A stretch of 64,000 nt of DNA from Membranipora membranacea (GCA_914767715.1 OU612065.1:18910001-18974000), one strand, 5' to 3'; shown: positions 48,785 to 62,449, counted from the first letter of the stretch. Numbers and translations are program-made. The notes: generated by a model not told the origin, from the letters alone.

Positions 48785-51708
48785 CTCTGTAGCTTATCTG
48801 AAGATCAACCGGAGAACTTTGTCAAAAATTTGATGAATTACAGAATTTGAAATATGACTTTGCTCACAAGTGATCACGCAATTCAGGCCTAGTAAAACGA
48901 GAAAAACCTACACCGAGTAGGGTCTACATTTCTGTCTGCACCTTTAACATGAGAACTATCTATTTATTTGTCTATGCCTGAATATAAGGTCCATGGCATC
49001 CTAGAATGTTATGCAATCAATTTGTGCTTGTGAAAGCGAAGGTCCTTGGTGTTAAGGGTAAGTCATTTAGTTTAACCCATAAAATCCTCATAAATAAGCA
49101 TCCCATCACTGTATCATTTGATGAGCAACTAACATGACTAGATGAATAAAAGTGAGCTGAGCTAAGCGCTATATGGTGTGAAGTTTTCACTTAAAGTCCC
49201 TGCTGTCCTGCCAAAGCTTTATTTTCACCTACTGGGCTGCATTTTGTCTGATCATTCATCAAGAAATCTTTCAAAGGATTCCCATATTAGAATCAAATCA
49301 AAAACTGGTCAGTTGGTTCAGTTCAGACATAGCAATATGAAAAATCAATCATCATTACCAGCAATACAATCTCCCTATCATCCTGTTTCCCAGACTGCTG
49401 ACTGAGCCGAGCGTCACGCTCCAGTGGTTTCCTGCTGACAACTGGAAACTGTGTGGTATCCGCTTACTCAGTTTTGGTAACAGTGCTGACTCCAATCTAA
49501 AATTAAAAATATGAGATAGAAAAAGGTAATGAACAATGATAACGCCGCCTATCAATGCCATCAACTAGACTCATGTTCGATAGTCAAGGCCCCTAACAGA
49601 ATGCCAAAAAAAAGGACAGAATAGCAGACTATCACGATGTGAACATGTCTCAAGTTGATGGGAAAGTGTCATATGGTATATCAGAAGGAAGCTAATTGTC
49701 AACTATCTGGTCTATGCAGTGCCAAGGTTTCAGCAGTAACTGCGGCTGGCGGGACGTTGGTTCTATGCGTCCTTGCTTGGGTGTCGTGCATTTGACCTTC
49801 GAGTTTCACAGTTGTACAGTCTACACTCAACCTGTAGACTCTCTGACTGTCCCTTTGCATTTTTATGTTTCAAACGGCATACTATCTGCATGTAACTGCA
49901 ATATGTAAATGGTCTTAACTTTATTCTGTATCACAACTGGTGAGAACTTGAAACTATCTATTACTACCCATCTCCAATCTATCATTAACCTTCATACTCC
50001 ACAGAAGTACTTCTGGTCTACAAACCCACTCTGGATCTGAATCATCTGGGTGTTTATAATATGTTTATGGGTAATGCACACAATAGTAAATATATAATGT
50101 ATCTAACAAAAAATATGGATAATAATATGCCAACAAAATATAGCTCTATATTTTCAGTGTATGTAGTATCTATTCGGCTGGATTTTGTCCAGACTATATG
50201 TACGTACTTTTTGTCTGAGTAGCCTTGCAGAATCAAAATATAGCGACAAGGTCACATTAATAATAATAATAGTACTGGTACCTTCCGACTGAACAATGCC
50301 TAGCCCATATACTTTATGCTAATTATCCTGGACCGATATCCGTTAGTTGATGGGGTCGTTAGTTGATGGGGTCGGTTTACCAAACCAGTATCAAATCTTA
50401 GATGTGGAGCTAATAATAGGAGTGATACCTTCTCGAGGGATTATAAAAATAAATTGATTTATTATTTTTTTACAAACGGTCAGACAACATAGATGACAAT
50501 GGCATGGGTTGCACCATAAATCAACAATGACACTCAGCCAGCTCAAGGGATAATAGCCTGAATTTCCATTATTTTTTACTAGTTGGGTTGCAGGGAGTGG
50601 GTACCCCCCCAGCAGAAACAAAGTCGGTGAGCAAGGCTTCAGTGAGGTGTGGAAATCTGCGGTGAAGAAATCTGTCAGAACTTCCTGATAAGTTATACAA
50701 CATGCTAATCGATTTGTCAATAGTCCTGCAGCAAGAGTACGAAATTATTGATCCCAAACTGGATTCACGTCAGCTCTGAATAATTACAGAAATCTGCCCA
50801 AATTATGAGAATTTGTCCCGTAACCCATTACTTCTCTAGTTGATCTAAGGAAAGTTAAGAAAAGGAGAGACGATTTTGTGTACCGAGCCTTGACCGCCTC
50901 ACTGCCACTGCACATGCAGATAAGTGTATGATATCAGTAGGATTACGGTGGGAGAGCTGACAGGGATGATTTTTGATCCGAGTCATGATGCAGGTAGAGT
51001 CATTTGTGGGAGATAACAATGAATTTCCTACTCCAACGGTCAGTTTATGGTTACCGGATGTGGCTTATGTACAGCATGCATGACTCCGTAGTCTACCAAG
51101 AGCGGTAATCACATAGAAGGTTGTAAATTGTAGGCTATCTTGCACATCTACTTCTGCTGGGTAACAAACTAGTCCCTGTCCAACCGTAGCAAAACTTGTA
51201 AGCTAATACTCAGCTCCTAAAAAACCTAGGGCAAAAGCAATTTGAAGTTTCGGAATGAGAGAATACTTTAGCTGTATTGATGACCAAACAGCCCTGTACT
51301 TTCCAGCCCGCCACTCGGTACATGCTTTATGTCTCTGGAGTTACGATCATCGTGACTTGCCTTTGCCTGTGGTCATGTTAGGCATCTTTTGATCACATTG
51401 GAACAGGCAATGTATGCGTAGTTGAAGTAGTCACCGCCTAAGAGCGAGCACCCATCGGCAGGGATTTCCAGAGCATAGGCAGGTAGGCTATAAATGATTG
51501 TTACATACTCAGTCTCAACTGATTAATTGTCTACCTGATCCCTCTCAATGATAGCCTCCAGTTCCACTGATGATCCCTACCTAGTTTACTCAATTGCAGT
51601 CCACTGTCACTTTCGACAGATGAAAAAGCAACAACAACTTGGATGAAATCATAGCAAAGCAACCACAAGGCAACAACCAACCATAGCTAGCTGACCCATG
51701 TAAGTAAT

Positions 51709-51795
51709 GCATCTGGAGTTACAAGCATGCATAGTTTGTCAATGTCCATGAACATAAACATTAGCAAAGTATACACGCTTGTAACTCCCAGATGC
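51709..51795. mobile_element. 87-bp MITE, GCATCTGGAGTTACAAGC family
   Basis: GCATCTGGAGTTACAAGC at the left is mirrored by GCTTGTAACTCCCAGATGC at the right (one extra base). A second copy of the same family, interrupted by another element, lies at 62450-62681. Both contain an AT-rich core with a GTCAATGTCCATG-like or equivalent stretch. Confidence 0.75.
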
Positions 51796-52635
51796 CTATG
51801 TTACTAGTTTACTCTACTGTCCAACTCATTATTTGTTTCTAGTTCTACCTAACTGTAACTTACTCTTAGGCAGTCTCTTTCTAAAGCCTGATTTGTAGTA
51901 CAGCTGATCTCCTGCCAGTGTAGCTTGACTCTTCCTCAATAGATGAAAGTATAATTTGCAGGGCTTACTCAGAATTTCCACTATATGCAGGTTGAAGTTG
52001 GTAATAAGTAATGGTGGTAGCACTTCTTGAGGTTGAAAACAGTGTGTTCAGTTTCTGTGTTGACAAAATTTGACAACTGCGTGCATGTGCAGTTTTACTG
52101 ACCAATCAAATTTGAGTATTTTGTCATAACAAAGTACATCACCCAATCAGATGAAACTTCACAATAATCAATGATCCCATTGTTCCTGAAAAACCCCTGG
52201 GCATATGACCGGGGCAGCAACTACGCTAAGAAATGATAAGACAACTACGCATTTTGTTAGCCCTTGTCATAAGAATTGATTTTATCCCTGGCTGCCGGGC
52301 TAGAGTTCAGCCCACATCACCTTCTGCATTGATTCCAAACGTTAATGTATGTGATAATGGACCGAGCAGTAAAAGAGACTCCCTGAACGGACAAACAGCG
52401 ATCCAAAGGTATACAAAATCCTTTACGATCAATTAAAAAGATGGAAGACCCGTTGACAAGACTTGTTTCTTTGATAGGCATCGAAACAATATATTTATTG
52501 AGATGAATGGAAAGCAGGTGCTTTGCCCATTAACCGAATTCTACAATCCTTCCTCGATCCAGAGCTATCTTCTATGCCCTTACGATTTGCTCATTTTTAC
52601 CTTCAAAATTTGGAGCCTGATTCGGGAATTTGCAT

Positions 52636-52641
52636 TTTATT
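52636..52641 (-). terminator. Candidate polyadenylation signal of TOPORS
   Basis: AATAAA on the minus strand, 158 nt after the TOPORS stop codon. Motif only. Confidence 0.5.
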
Positions 52642-52798
52642 GATTTTTTTCAGGACTTCCTTCAGTTTATAGATCATTTTATATAAATTATTCTCATTAC
52701 ATCAATGGAGTCGAAAAAAACTGGCATCAAAAGACTGTAAAATTGTCTGGTCATCATAAAAGAAATTCATGTTTGGCCTATAAGTTTATACAAGCACT

Positions 52799-55700
52799 TT
52801 AATTCGATAATAACACTTTGTCCTGCTTGTGAGATTTTTTATGCCCCCTGTCATGTTTCTTACAGTTCTTCTGACTGTATTTAGAGGCAATCTTCTCTTT
52901 AGCAAAATGTCTTATCTGTTCTCTTATATCTGCTGGGCCTTGACTGCTGTTTTGCTCCTCACTGTCTTGTAGTTCATCATTTGTCAAAACGTCACAACTT
53001 GTTCCTGATTGAGAACTTAATTTCTCGTCATCAACAGCTGTCTGTTCATCGGCAGCGGAAGAAGTTTGGTCCCCAATCTCCATATCGGTACTGGCCAGTT
53101 GATTGTCAATAGATAGCGGGTGGGTATGAGAGTCATCATTCTGAGTCCTTTCTGTGTCGGTCAGTGGGTCAAATTCCACATCCATACTCATAGTGTGTCT
53201 TGTGGAAGATTCCCGCCTTTCATCTTCTGGAGAGGCGGATCGGTGGTGACTCCTCTTAGATTTTTTGCGTTTCTTTGGACTGTGCCGGTGGGATTGAGCA
53301 CTTGAGCTGTCACCTTCAACATCAATAGAAGGTGAATGAATCCTGTTCTCTTGAATTTTGTGTGGTGAGCTTTTGCGTTTATGTTTTTTCCTAGATTCTT
53401 TCTCAGAGTGTTTCGACTTCTTATGCTTTCTGAAAAACAAGATGAGACAAGTAAATACCTGATGACTCAATAAAATTTACCTTTGAAGCTCAGACAGGAC
53501 TGGCTGGGACAGGGATGGTTTTAATACAGGTTGGATCCTGTTTCACATGCTCACATAACACCAAAGATGAAAACAAATTAACTCAGCGCGACAAAGTTTT
53601 TAGATGCTCAACAACAGAAGAGATTTTGAGCGATCACCTATTGCTTGTTCCCACAAATTAAAGCTTAACTGAGGTTCCGAGTGGTATTGAGACAAAGAGG
53701 TGCTGAATCACATCCACCTTTCTGGCGGTTATAAAAACAAGGAACTTGATTAACAGTACACAGTGAAACTGGTCCCTACCGGTTTTACCAGCAGACAATA
53801 TTTATCAGTTACTGGCAGCTAATTACCACATCAAAATTTGAAAGTGTTTGTGTATCAAAATAATTGAGAAATCCTGGTACCTCAGTTAATCACAATACGA
53901 CTGTCTGACAACATGTTATGAGCCTACCTACATTTTTATGATCATACCAACTGAAAGCAAGGGTGAACTATGGATAGTCAGATGGCCCAAGACGTAGAAA
54001 AGTAGTTTGATGTGACAATTATGGGATTTTATTGGGCAAACTTGATATATCCTCTTCGATCATTGACATATGGGAGGTTAAAGCCAATTACCCTCTCAGA
54101 TAAATGGCCAATGTGAGTGTTCTCAGTGTTCTCAGTGTTGTCATTTTTATTGACTAGTCAGCTGATCAATGTTTGATACATGTGATAGATATTTACTTGT
54201 GCTCTTTGCTGTGCTTGCGATGTTTTGACTTCTTCTCCTTGGCCCTGCGAGCGTTCTCCAGCATGTGGCCGAGTAGTTTAGGCTTAGCAGCCTGGAATGT
54301 GACCATACAATCAGAGTCACTGGACTCCTCTCCTCTCTCATCGTAACTATGAAATAAAAAGGGAAAGGGTAGTTAATGTCTTCTTGTACTCAAATGCAAG
54401 TAAAAAAGCTTTTGGTAGGGCGACTCCAAGATACGTATACAAAAGTGCAAACCATGTATCTAACATAATTATACTTAATTGTAGGTACTTTAAACTTAAT
54501 CATGCTTGCTATGTCAACAGTCCGTCTTGCAATTTTTACATATCTTGGTACGAACAGAACATCAAATCAGGGCTAACAATTAATCCCTTGGTCTATAATT
54601 TATTTTTGACATTGGCTCAATAACCTGATCATTTTCAGAATCACATATCTACCTCTACAGACCACCTGACCGTACTTACCTCCATGTGCCCACAGCAGCG
54701 GCAGCAGGAGAAGAAGAAGTTGGAGGAGTACGAGCTTCACGCTTAGTCGTCTCCTCCTCCTCATCAGATGAGATCTCAGATAGATCTGGAGGTCCACTAG
54801 GTGTGTATGTTCTCCTCTCTGGTGAGCTCTTCTTACTTTTCTTCTTTTGCCTGTCGTATAGAAATAACACTGTGTCAGATATATGAGGGGAATGCCAGAG
54901 GCTTCTTGGACATTATAAGCATGAAACTCAACTCAAGTTGCATTCCTTAATGCCAGAACTATACCTTAATCTCCACAGTATTCGAGCAGCTGGTATTTAT
55001 TTGTTAAAAGGACAGGAGCCAACTCCCATCCAACAACATCAAAAGTATATGGCCAAGGTGATTATAATATAACTATTATGCAGCACAGCTATTCCATGAC
55101 TCATCCCCAAGTGCAGTACAATAATGGTGTCCTTTTAAAAGGATGACAAATCAAAGTTGGTCCCCAAGCTATCAAAAGGAGAAACAAACCCATAGGGAGG
55201 TTGATGATATATTAGCCCTTTTTCTGATTGGACATCAGCCTAAGGGGACTGTTTACCTTTTCTTAGTGGTTTTTGTACTGGTACTAGGACCCTCCTCATA
55301 ATCCACACTACTCATAGATAGTCGTCTATCTGCTGACCTTTTTATCCCGGCTTCTGTTAGGAAAGCTTTTGGCATCTTTCCCTCACCTGAGTAAAGATCA
55401 TAGAGAGGATAAGAACACGCCATGTTACTCTCATATAACAGATAAATATGATTATCATCCTTTCCTGATAATATCAACTTGTTATGAGTTATCACCACAA
55501 CATGAGAAAATCAAGTCTGAAAATGTTATATCTGTTTTTCATTCTCAAATATTTTTTACTTTTTAAATTTTTTACTTCAAAACTTTTAAAATTTTGTTCG
55601 GCACTTTACGGACAAAATTTCGATAAGAAATTAAATAAAGTTGCCAATTCAAATTGTGAAAAGAATGTAGCAATTACCTTCAGATTCTGAAGACAGCTCT

Positions 55701-58700
55701 ATTGGAGTTCGCTCCCTCCAGGGTTTCTCCTCGCCGACTAAGATAACATCACTGCTATGTGAGCTGGCAGGACTGGCTGCTCTAGTATCTCTTGGTGTAA
55801 CAGCAGAGTAAGGTAGAGCTGGAGAGGCTGGAGCACTGGACTCACTATCATCCGTATCTGGGTTGAACATGAATCGCTGTGATGAGGATCGAGAGCCACT
55901 TGATGTACTGGGTTGTAGCAGATCCACTGAAGAAAATAGATATATGGCATGTGTATATCAGATTAAACATTTCTTTAGTCATCTCTTAACAATATCGCAA
56001 ATGCAATGAGCTGGTATCATTAGAATCCACAGCAAACAGGTGTCAAGTTTGTAAAACATGGTTAACTGAAACCAAATGAAAGATCATCCTGATATTTGGC
56101 TTAACTTTTTCTACATATTTAAGTATGTTTAACGTGGATATGATTGAACTGCATGGCACATAACTTCTGGGTAGTAAACTATATATTGGATGAGTGGACT
56201 GTAGACCATGTAACACAAATTATATTAAATGATGCAAATATGAGTAAAACACATACTGCCAGGCAGAGGAGGTGTTTCCAATCCTGTCACATCTATATCA
56301 GGGCTCATATCACCCGTCAGCTCTCCAAATGTAGGCATAGAGAGGCCAGATTGACTACCGCCTAGTAATGTGAATTATAAATGGTTAACGCATAAAAACA
56401 TGTTAAGCATTTATATGAAATAAAATAGCATAAAACCAAGCGTTATGAATTGATCCAAGAACAGACAACTCCACTTCACTCAGTGTGTCATTGTGCAGGG
56501 AGGGTGAAAATGTTAGCTTTGAAATGTACAGCCATTTGATTCAGCGGTATAATGGTACACAATGATAGCAAATAAACTAGTAGATAAATAGCATGTTTTG
56601 GTCGAAGTCCTCAAAACACGAGCAGGGTTAAGGTTATCATAATAATTCATTTTGGAGTCAATACACTCCCTTAAACTTACTAGGAGTAGGTTCATCTTCA
56701 ATACTGTTGAGGAAATCTCTGACACGGTCCACTATCCGTTCATATCCAGGTACTGCTCTGGGCTCCACATCAGTAGGACTGGGCTCTGCTTCCAGATCCA
56801 CAGTAGTAATAGGACCTCGTGTCAAGGTCAGTGAGGAGGGGTGACTCAGCACATTAATCCTGTTGAGAGAACGCCGGAGCCTTCTCTGTGCAGCTCTTTG
56901 TGACGCTGTCAACACTGGATCATCAGCATGACTTCTACTGAAAGATTAATGTGATACGTTTTAAGCTCAGAGTTGGAATTTGTGGCCATAAACATGATAT
57001 ATATACACTTTTTATTTGGCAGACAATTTCATCCTGGACGGATGTTTTTCATAACATACCAAAGAAATTAAGTCATAAGTTATGAAAATAATGATAATTT
57101 TAAAATTCTGTCTGTCATCCATTGTGTATGTTAGGGTGTGCCATTTTTTTAACACAGAGCACATTTTTGGTTTGAAACTAGTGCGCTACTTTATAGAAAG
57201 TTAAATATTAAGAATTTTAAACAACAAAAAAAACATTGGAGGACCTCATAAATAGGGCATGTAAAGTTAAAACCGACTTTTTTGCCTGTATTTAGTCATG
57301 GCAGCAAAGCGCTTGACTTGTGGTAGTAATATTGCAAACGCCTAGACAGCTGTGGTATCATGGCGATCCATTATATTAATATTGGGATCTCACCAGCAGC
57401 TGATTGAGCCGAGTAAGTGATTTATAATACCTGCTGCCAGGAGTGGAGATAGATGAGGATGATGCCGTATTAGATTCCCACTGTCTGTTTCTGCGACGTG
57501 ACTGCTGCATGAGAGGTACAGGTCTGATATCGGCTGTACCCAACTCCTCAGCGATCAATCTCTGTCTGTGCCAACTACAGAAAACAAAACAATCAAAGTC
57601 TGTACATCAGAATTATCATATGCGGTGGTGAAAATCTTGGGACCTCATAGTCTTTGATCGAATCAAATTGCAGGACTTAAATATTGTAACTAGGATCAAG
57701 CATAGCTGAGAGCTGATTATTGAGCTGACAGAGAACACCTACTCTGTCACAATCAAAATATCCTATGTTAAACAGCTAGGTAACTTCAACACTGTCTTGA
57801 TATTGAGTCTGTTATGTGGTGGGCAGGCATTAGGCCAAAAAACAAACATATGGAGGTAATCAGGAATTTGATCATACCTCATTCTTCTTCTTCCTCCTCC
57901 GAGCATACTGTTACTGGGAGGTGCTACGTTGTGATATGTGGAGGTAGATGGTAGAGTGAGCTGACTGGCTGGTACAGTAGGTCGAGGTAATGATCTCAAG
58001 GTTATACTCGGTACTTCTTCATCTGAACTAGAGGAGCTACAATAAGTATAAATAAAGAGGTTAGGGTATTGAGTTCAGACACACCTTTATACATTTTTCT
58101 ATTTGTGGTTGAAACATTTGCTGATGTAGTGGACAGTTTGAAAGATTTACACCACGTTCCAAATTTAATTGAGAAAAATTTGGTTATCATTAACTTACAA
58201 GGTCATTCATACTTGAAAATCTATTTATACATATTCATTGATACAATCTGTGCAGGCCAGACAGCATGCTGCAACTGTGACTTACTCTCTTGACGGGGCT
58301 GCCAGATTGGCTCTAGATGTTGTACTCCTTCTCTCCTCGCCCAAGGTCAATGGTATAGCACCTCTAGGTGTAGGCGGATATCTTACATAAGTGTCCCAGC
58401 CGGCCATATCCAATGGGCTCATAGCAAACTGATGAAACTCATGCATGAAATGATCCGTGCAGTTCAAAAGAAATGGACGAATAGACAGCATAAAGTCCTG
58501 TGATCGCATATCTATCCTTCTGATCTGAAAATGAAAGTACCTCGCAGTTCATTTGCAATTCAATATAAGCAAAAAATATTGGTCTAGTGTTCCTCATTTT
58601 GAAAATAGGTCATAACATCTCATTTGTTTGCCTCTATATTATTATAGTCAAAGAGCTGCAGTTTGGTTTTATTCATCAAGAATTAGAAAAAGATATGCAC

Positions 58701-61488
58701 ATACGACATAAAAAACTTAAGTCATTTAATCTGATACTTACCTCTGCTAAGATGTGATCAAGTACAAACTGTACATTATCTCTGTGAGGTAATATAGCAA
58801 CCAGCTCTCTGTTGAGCCATGGAACTAGCCTGTGGATCTGGGCAGGATTTCTCCTATAGAAGTCCGGGGTGGTACGCCTGTACCGACTTGCTGAACCACC
58901 AGGAAGCTCAGCACCCTCAGAGTACAACTCATATCTATACACAAACCTGGATAACAGAGACAAAAAAAAGGATTTTAAAATCAGCTGTAAATTATAAACA
59001 AATAATGCAAGATGGAATGGATGAAATAATGCAATAGGTAAACTAATACTCGTCTTATCTGGCAGGCAATCACAACTTTTTTTTTATCAACGGCCTAATG
59101 CAGCTAACAACATAGATTGTTTGATTCATTTCTAACACAGGAGTAGGAGGTAAATCAATTGGGTAAAGCGCCTGCCCTCTAACGCGCAAGCGTTGGAGGT
59201 CTCAGGTTCGAATCCCACTGCAGTCTACTGATTACTGGGCTCAATCGACGCCCCAAGTGTGCTCTGACCTGCCTGCAAACTGAGAGGAACTTGGCAGACG
59301 CACCTGTATTTCTCAGTCTTCGGACAGAGACAAACTTACGATTTAAACCCACATTAACTAACACATAGGTCATAGGTGTTGCAAAATATATATATTTTCA
59401 TTCAATATATATATAACTTCAATTACAATATATATATATATATGTGTGTGGAAATAGCTAGAAGCAGCACAGGCAAACAACACCTACCTTCTCCTGTCAG
59501 TAGTTGCAGGCCTGGTTACATTACGAGCACCGAGAGTAGAGTGGCGCTGAGTGCCGTTCCTGATTCTCTCTAACTGCTGCCGACGGTTCTGTATGAACTG
59601 CTGCCTCATTTGACTCATCCATTCCCATGTGACATTAGTCCAGGCCATGTGACGACCTGTACTACTATCTGGTACAGGGGGAGGTGGCAGCTTATGACTA
59701 AAAATACAGATGAGACGCACAGATTAGGAATTAAGGTTGTTGCGGTCAGTCTTTCTATTTTGTGCTATAAAGATATAGAAGTATTGTACTGTGTCGTGTG
59801 TGTATCCACCTGTCTTGACAAGCTCTGTAGGCCAACAACAAAGCTTGCTAAGTGAGGTAATGTGTGAATGTTTAGTACCTTCATGCACTACATTGTGTTA
59901 GTAGTGGAAGTGGTACTGTTCGTCAATAAAGTGGAGAGAGAATTTGAAGCATCTACAATGACTTAGAAGGAGAGTATTACTTACACCTCATACTCGGAGT
60001 GAGACTTTATTTTATGCATAATGGCTTTGAACGGTTTCTTGCAGAGTGGACATTCTCTCTTGTTGTTTGACCATTCAAGAAGACACTCAAAACAGAAAAT
60101 GTGGAAGCAGTTGTCGCTATAAGCACGATCAGTTTTGTCGCAGAATGTATCCAAACATATAGGGCAGGTGTCAGGCGAGCTTGGCCGGGGTGGTCGTTCA
60201 ACTTTATCTGAAAATATAAGGAAATCTATGAGTACTGCAAATAACCAAAGAACAAATATAGGGGAAGGCGGGGTACGTTGAGCCAGTTTTTACATATTTG
60301 ATTGTAACATGCAGTTGAATTGCGCCAGATTAACAAAAATTGGCACTGAAATAGGTCTTCATGTCTTCCATCAACATGAGTGAGGTCAGAAACCTACTGC
60401 AGCAAGAAAAGGAAATATTGCTGTTTCAAAAAAAATTGGAAAGCGGCTCAACGTGCCCCAAGCACGGGGCACGTTGAGCAGGGTCCGCATTTTGTATGGG
60501 GTACGTTGAGCCACTCTGTTATGGTCATCTATTTGCTGGTCACAACTTTTTAATTCATTGCAACCATAAGAAATAAAGAAAAGCAACCTAATTCATTGCA
60601 ACAGCGCAGTTTTTTACTCAATTGAACTATAAAATGTAATTCGCAACACAAAATAAATCTCCGAAACATTTGCGGTAGAGAAAAACTTGCACACGGCAAA
60701 CTTGATGATAAGTGAAGGGAAAAGTGAACTCAGAGTAATTGCTAACTTCATTAAAGAAACATCAATTACAATGTTTCTGTGTACATATACTTCATATACA
60801 CTTTCATCATATAACATTCATATACTGCAGGGCATGGCTCAACGTGCCCCATCGGGCATGGCTCAACGTGCCCCAACAGCCTGTGTTTCACTTTCAACTC
60901 AAGTTTAACAAAATCTCTCCATCAGAGATAAGTTTAGATTATGTGAAATTGAGACTAAATATGATGTTATCACATAATAAAAGTTGCAAATTCTCAGTCA
61001 CGCCCTGTTGAGAATAGAAGAAATTTCCGTCGAATAGCGCATTATTTACTTTTTACGATAAAAACGATGAAAAACTAAATAAATATCTTCCCTTAGTAGC
61101 TATCTTTATTTTTGTCTGCTCAAAAAGGGTGCCCTTGGTCACATGACCTCTGATGGAGGGGAAAACTCAAAAAATAAAATGGTATTTGAAAAAAGTGGGG
61201 TGGATCAACGTGCCCCATGGCTCAACGTGCCCCGCCTTCCCCTACTATTTTCAAGGTCATTTTGAAACTTAGTAAGTATAACGTGTACCAAACATTTCTT
61301 ATGACCTATACAATATTACAACATGAGATTAGGTCTGGCCGGAAACCGTGGATAGTCTATAGTCTCTGGCAACCAAAAGAGTCAAGGGCGATAAAATAAG
61401 TTGTACCTGGTGAAGGAGTGCTGCGTTTGATATCCTTCAATGGAGGAGTTGGGGGAGGTGATGAACGTTTCTTTGCTGCCGTTGCCAT
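52799..61488 (-). CDS. TOPORS: TOPORS-like RING-finger E3 ubiquitin/SUMO ligase, 14 exons, 984 aa
   Basis: Exons in transcript order: 61488-61407, 60207-59985, 59697-59488, 58946-58742, 58524-58286, 58036-57878, 57574-57431, 56937-56681, 56361-56257, 55926-55678, 55386-55257, 54850-54680, 54346-54197, 53429-52799. Total 2955 nt, phases consistent. The C3HC4 RING near the N-terminus is complete: Cys42, Cys45, Cys61, His63, Cys66, Cys69, Cys80, Cys83. The conserved TOPORS central region (PWI-like) is in exons 4-5: FYRRNP 201-206, HRLVPWL 210-216, and FLLN and HEF near 258-270. A SUMO-interacting-motif candidate, VILV, is at 602-605 after a Ser/Asp-rich stretch. The C-terminal third is Lys/Arg/Ser-rich (KHKKSKH, KKRKKSKR), typical of nuclear localisation. 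Length is close to human TOPORS (about 1045 aa). The exon 2 donor was set at GTAAGT because the nearer GTGTAA breaks the frame. Known family roles: ligase for p53 and other nuclear proteins, centrosome/basal body. Confidence 0.93.
59149..59375 (+). mobile_element. tRNA-derived SINE-like unit in TOPORS intron 3
   Basis: TGGGTAAAGCGCC (A-box-like) at about 59160 is followed by CAGGTTCGAATCCCA (a strong B box) at 59202-59216. Spacing fits tRNA, but no acceptor stem pairs. About 150 nt of non-tRNA body follows, ending near a TA-rich microsatellite (59386-59443). I read it as a SINE head plus body in antisense orientation to TOPORS; the ends are approximate. Confidence 0.6.
60259..61244. mobile_element. 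982-bp non-autonomous DNA transposon (TA target duplication) in TOPORS intron 1
   Basis: Ends match at 19 of 20 bases: GGGGAAGGCGGGGTACGTTG at 60261, and the same with CACG inverted at 61242. TA lies on each side (60259-60260 and 61243-61244), the duplication expected of the Tc1/mariner/pogo group. The motif GCTCAACGTGCCCC, in either orientation and with small variants, recurs inside at about 60448, 60465, 60499, 60838, 60861, 61204 and 61220. No transposase ORF. It fills most of intron 1 (60208-61406). Confidence 0.85.
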
Positions 61489-62234
61489 TCTTCCCAGAAC
61501 TGCTCACACCGCACCACAGATAACTAAAATGTTCAAACACAAAACAGGTTAGTATATTGTTGCAATCTAATTACCCTTATTAAATTTGAGCAATACAATT
61601 AGTTAATTTAAGGTTGGAATAGCGAACCTGTTGGAATCAAGGAGTTAGAGGGAATCTAAATCAACCTGATGATTAGATTTTCGACACACCGTGGAACCTG
61701 AAACCAAGGACTGGAGTAACCTCCTTGCTGAAACAATATGACTGCGGATTACTACATTCTATATTTACTCAAATTCTCCATCATCATCATCTATCTATTC
61801 ATTTTTTTATGTTTTTCTTTTCATAACTGTGACCCTCATTGGATATTTGTGTAACATGGTGGTGACAAGCTTTGGCAGAAAATTCATACTTACATTGCTA
61901 GTTAGGTTATTCAGTTTTCTGGAAGGTAAGAGTCAGAGATCTAGGACATAGTATTGTGCTGATTTAAAATTTCATCAAATCAGATGGTAATCCCTCCTAA
62001 CAGCTTTAGCAGAGAGCAACCTAACTATTTATCAGAACAATGAGGACTTAATGGATACAAGCCTAGTTTAAAAACCGGAAACACTATAAATCTCAGGCTA
62101 AGTTTTGTAAAAAGAGGCAAGAAAATTGTTTTACTGGAATTTAGATTATTTATCAATTTTTAGCAACTGAAATTGTCAGCACACTTCACTACAAAAATCC
62201 TGTTTATGATTGATCTGGGGAGTTTATGAGCCTA

Positions 62235-62275
62235 AGGAGTGAACAGAACCACTACAGGAGTGAACAGAACCACTA
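62235..62275. repeat. 21-bp tandem duplication
   Basis: AGGAGTGAACAGAACCACTA(C) occurs twice back to back (62235-62255 and 62256-62275). Recent slippage or duplication in the TOPORS-BBIP1 spacer. Confidence 0.9.
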
Positions 62276-62357
62276 GATTCAAGGCAGATCACAATCCAGC
62301 AAAGACTAAGTAAAAAATCAGATTTAATATACTGTAGCATTGGGTTGCCTCATCAAT

Positions 62358-62392
62358 CAATGAACTCCCTCTTCCTCGGAAGGAGTTCATTG
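62358..62392. repeat. Perfect 11-bp-stem hairpin
   Basis: CAATGAACTCC (62358-62368) and GGAGTTCATTG (62382-62392) enclose a 13-nt loop. Followed by CATCATCATGGGC direct repeats (about 62396-62443). Confidence 0.8.
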
Positions 62393-62449
62393 GCCTCATC
62401 ATCATCATGGGCTGCCTCATCATCATCATGGGCCATGCATAAGCCTAAG

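Larger units (their letters stand above)
48785..52798. other. 4-kb spacer between MCT-E (5' side) and TOPORS (3' side)
   Basis: Should hold the MCT-E promoter and 5' UTR and the TOPORS 3' UTR. No coding exon recognised. There is a two-copy repeat of GTTAGTTGATGGGGTC at 50342-50373 and a foldback at 51709. The rest looks unique. Confidence 0.55.

Noticed and set aside
59158-59220. Functional tRNA gene
   Set aside because: A and B boxes are present but the acceptor stem does not pair; a SINE-like unit is the better reading.
61481-61500. RFX X-box at the TOPORS start (GTTGCCAT half-site)
   Set aside because: Only a half-site matches and it overlaps the start codon itself.
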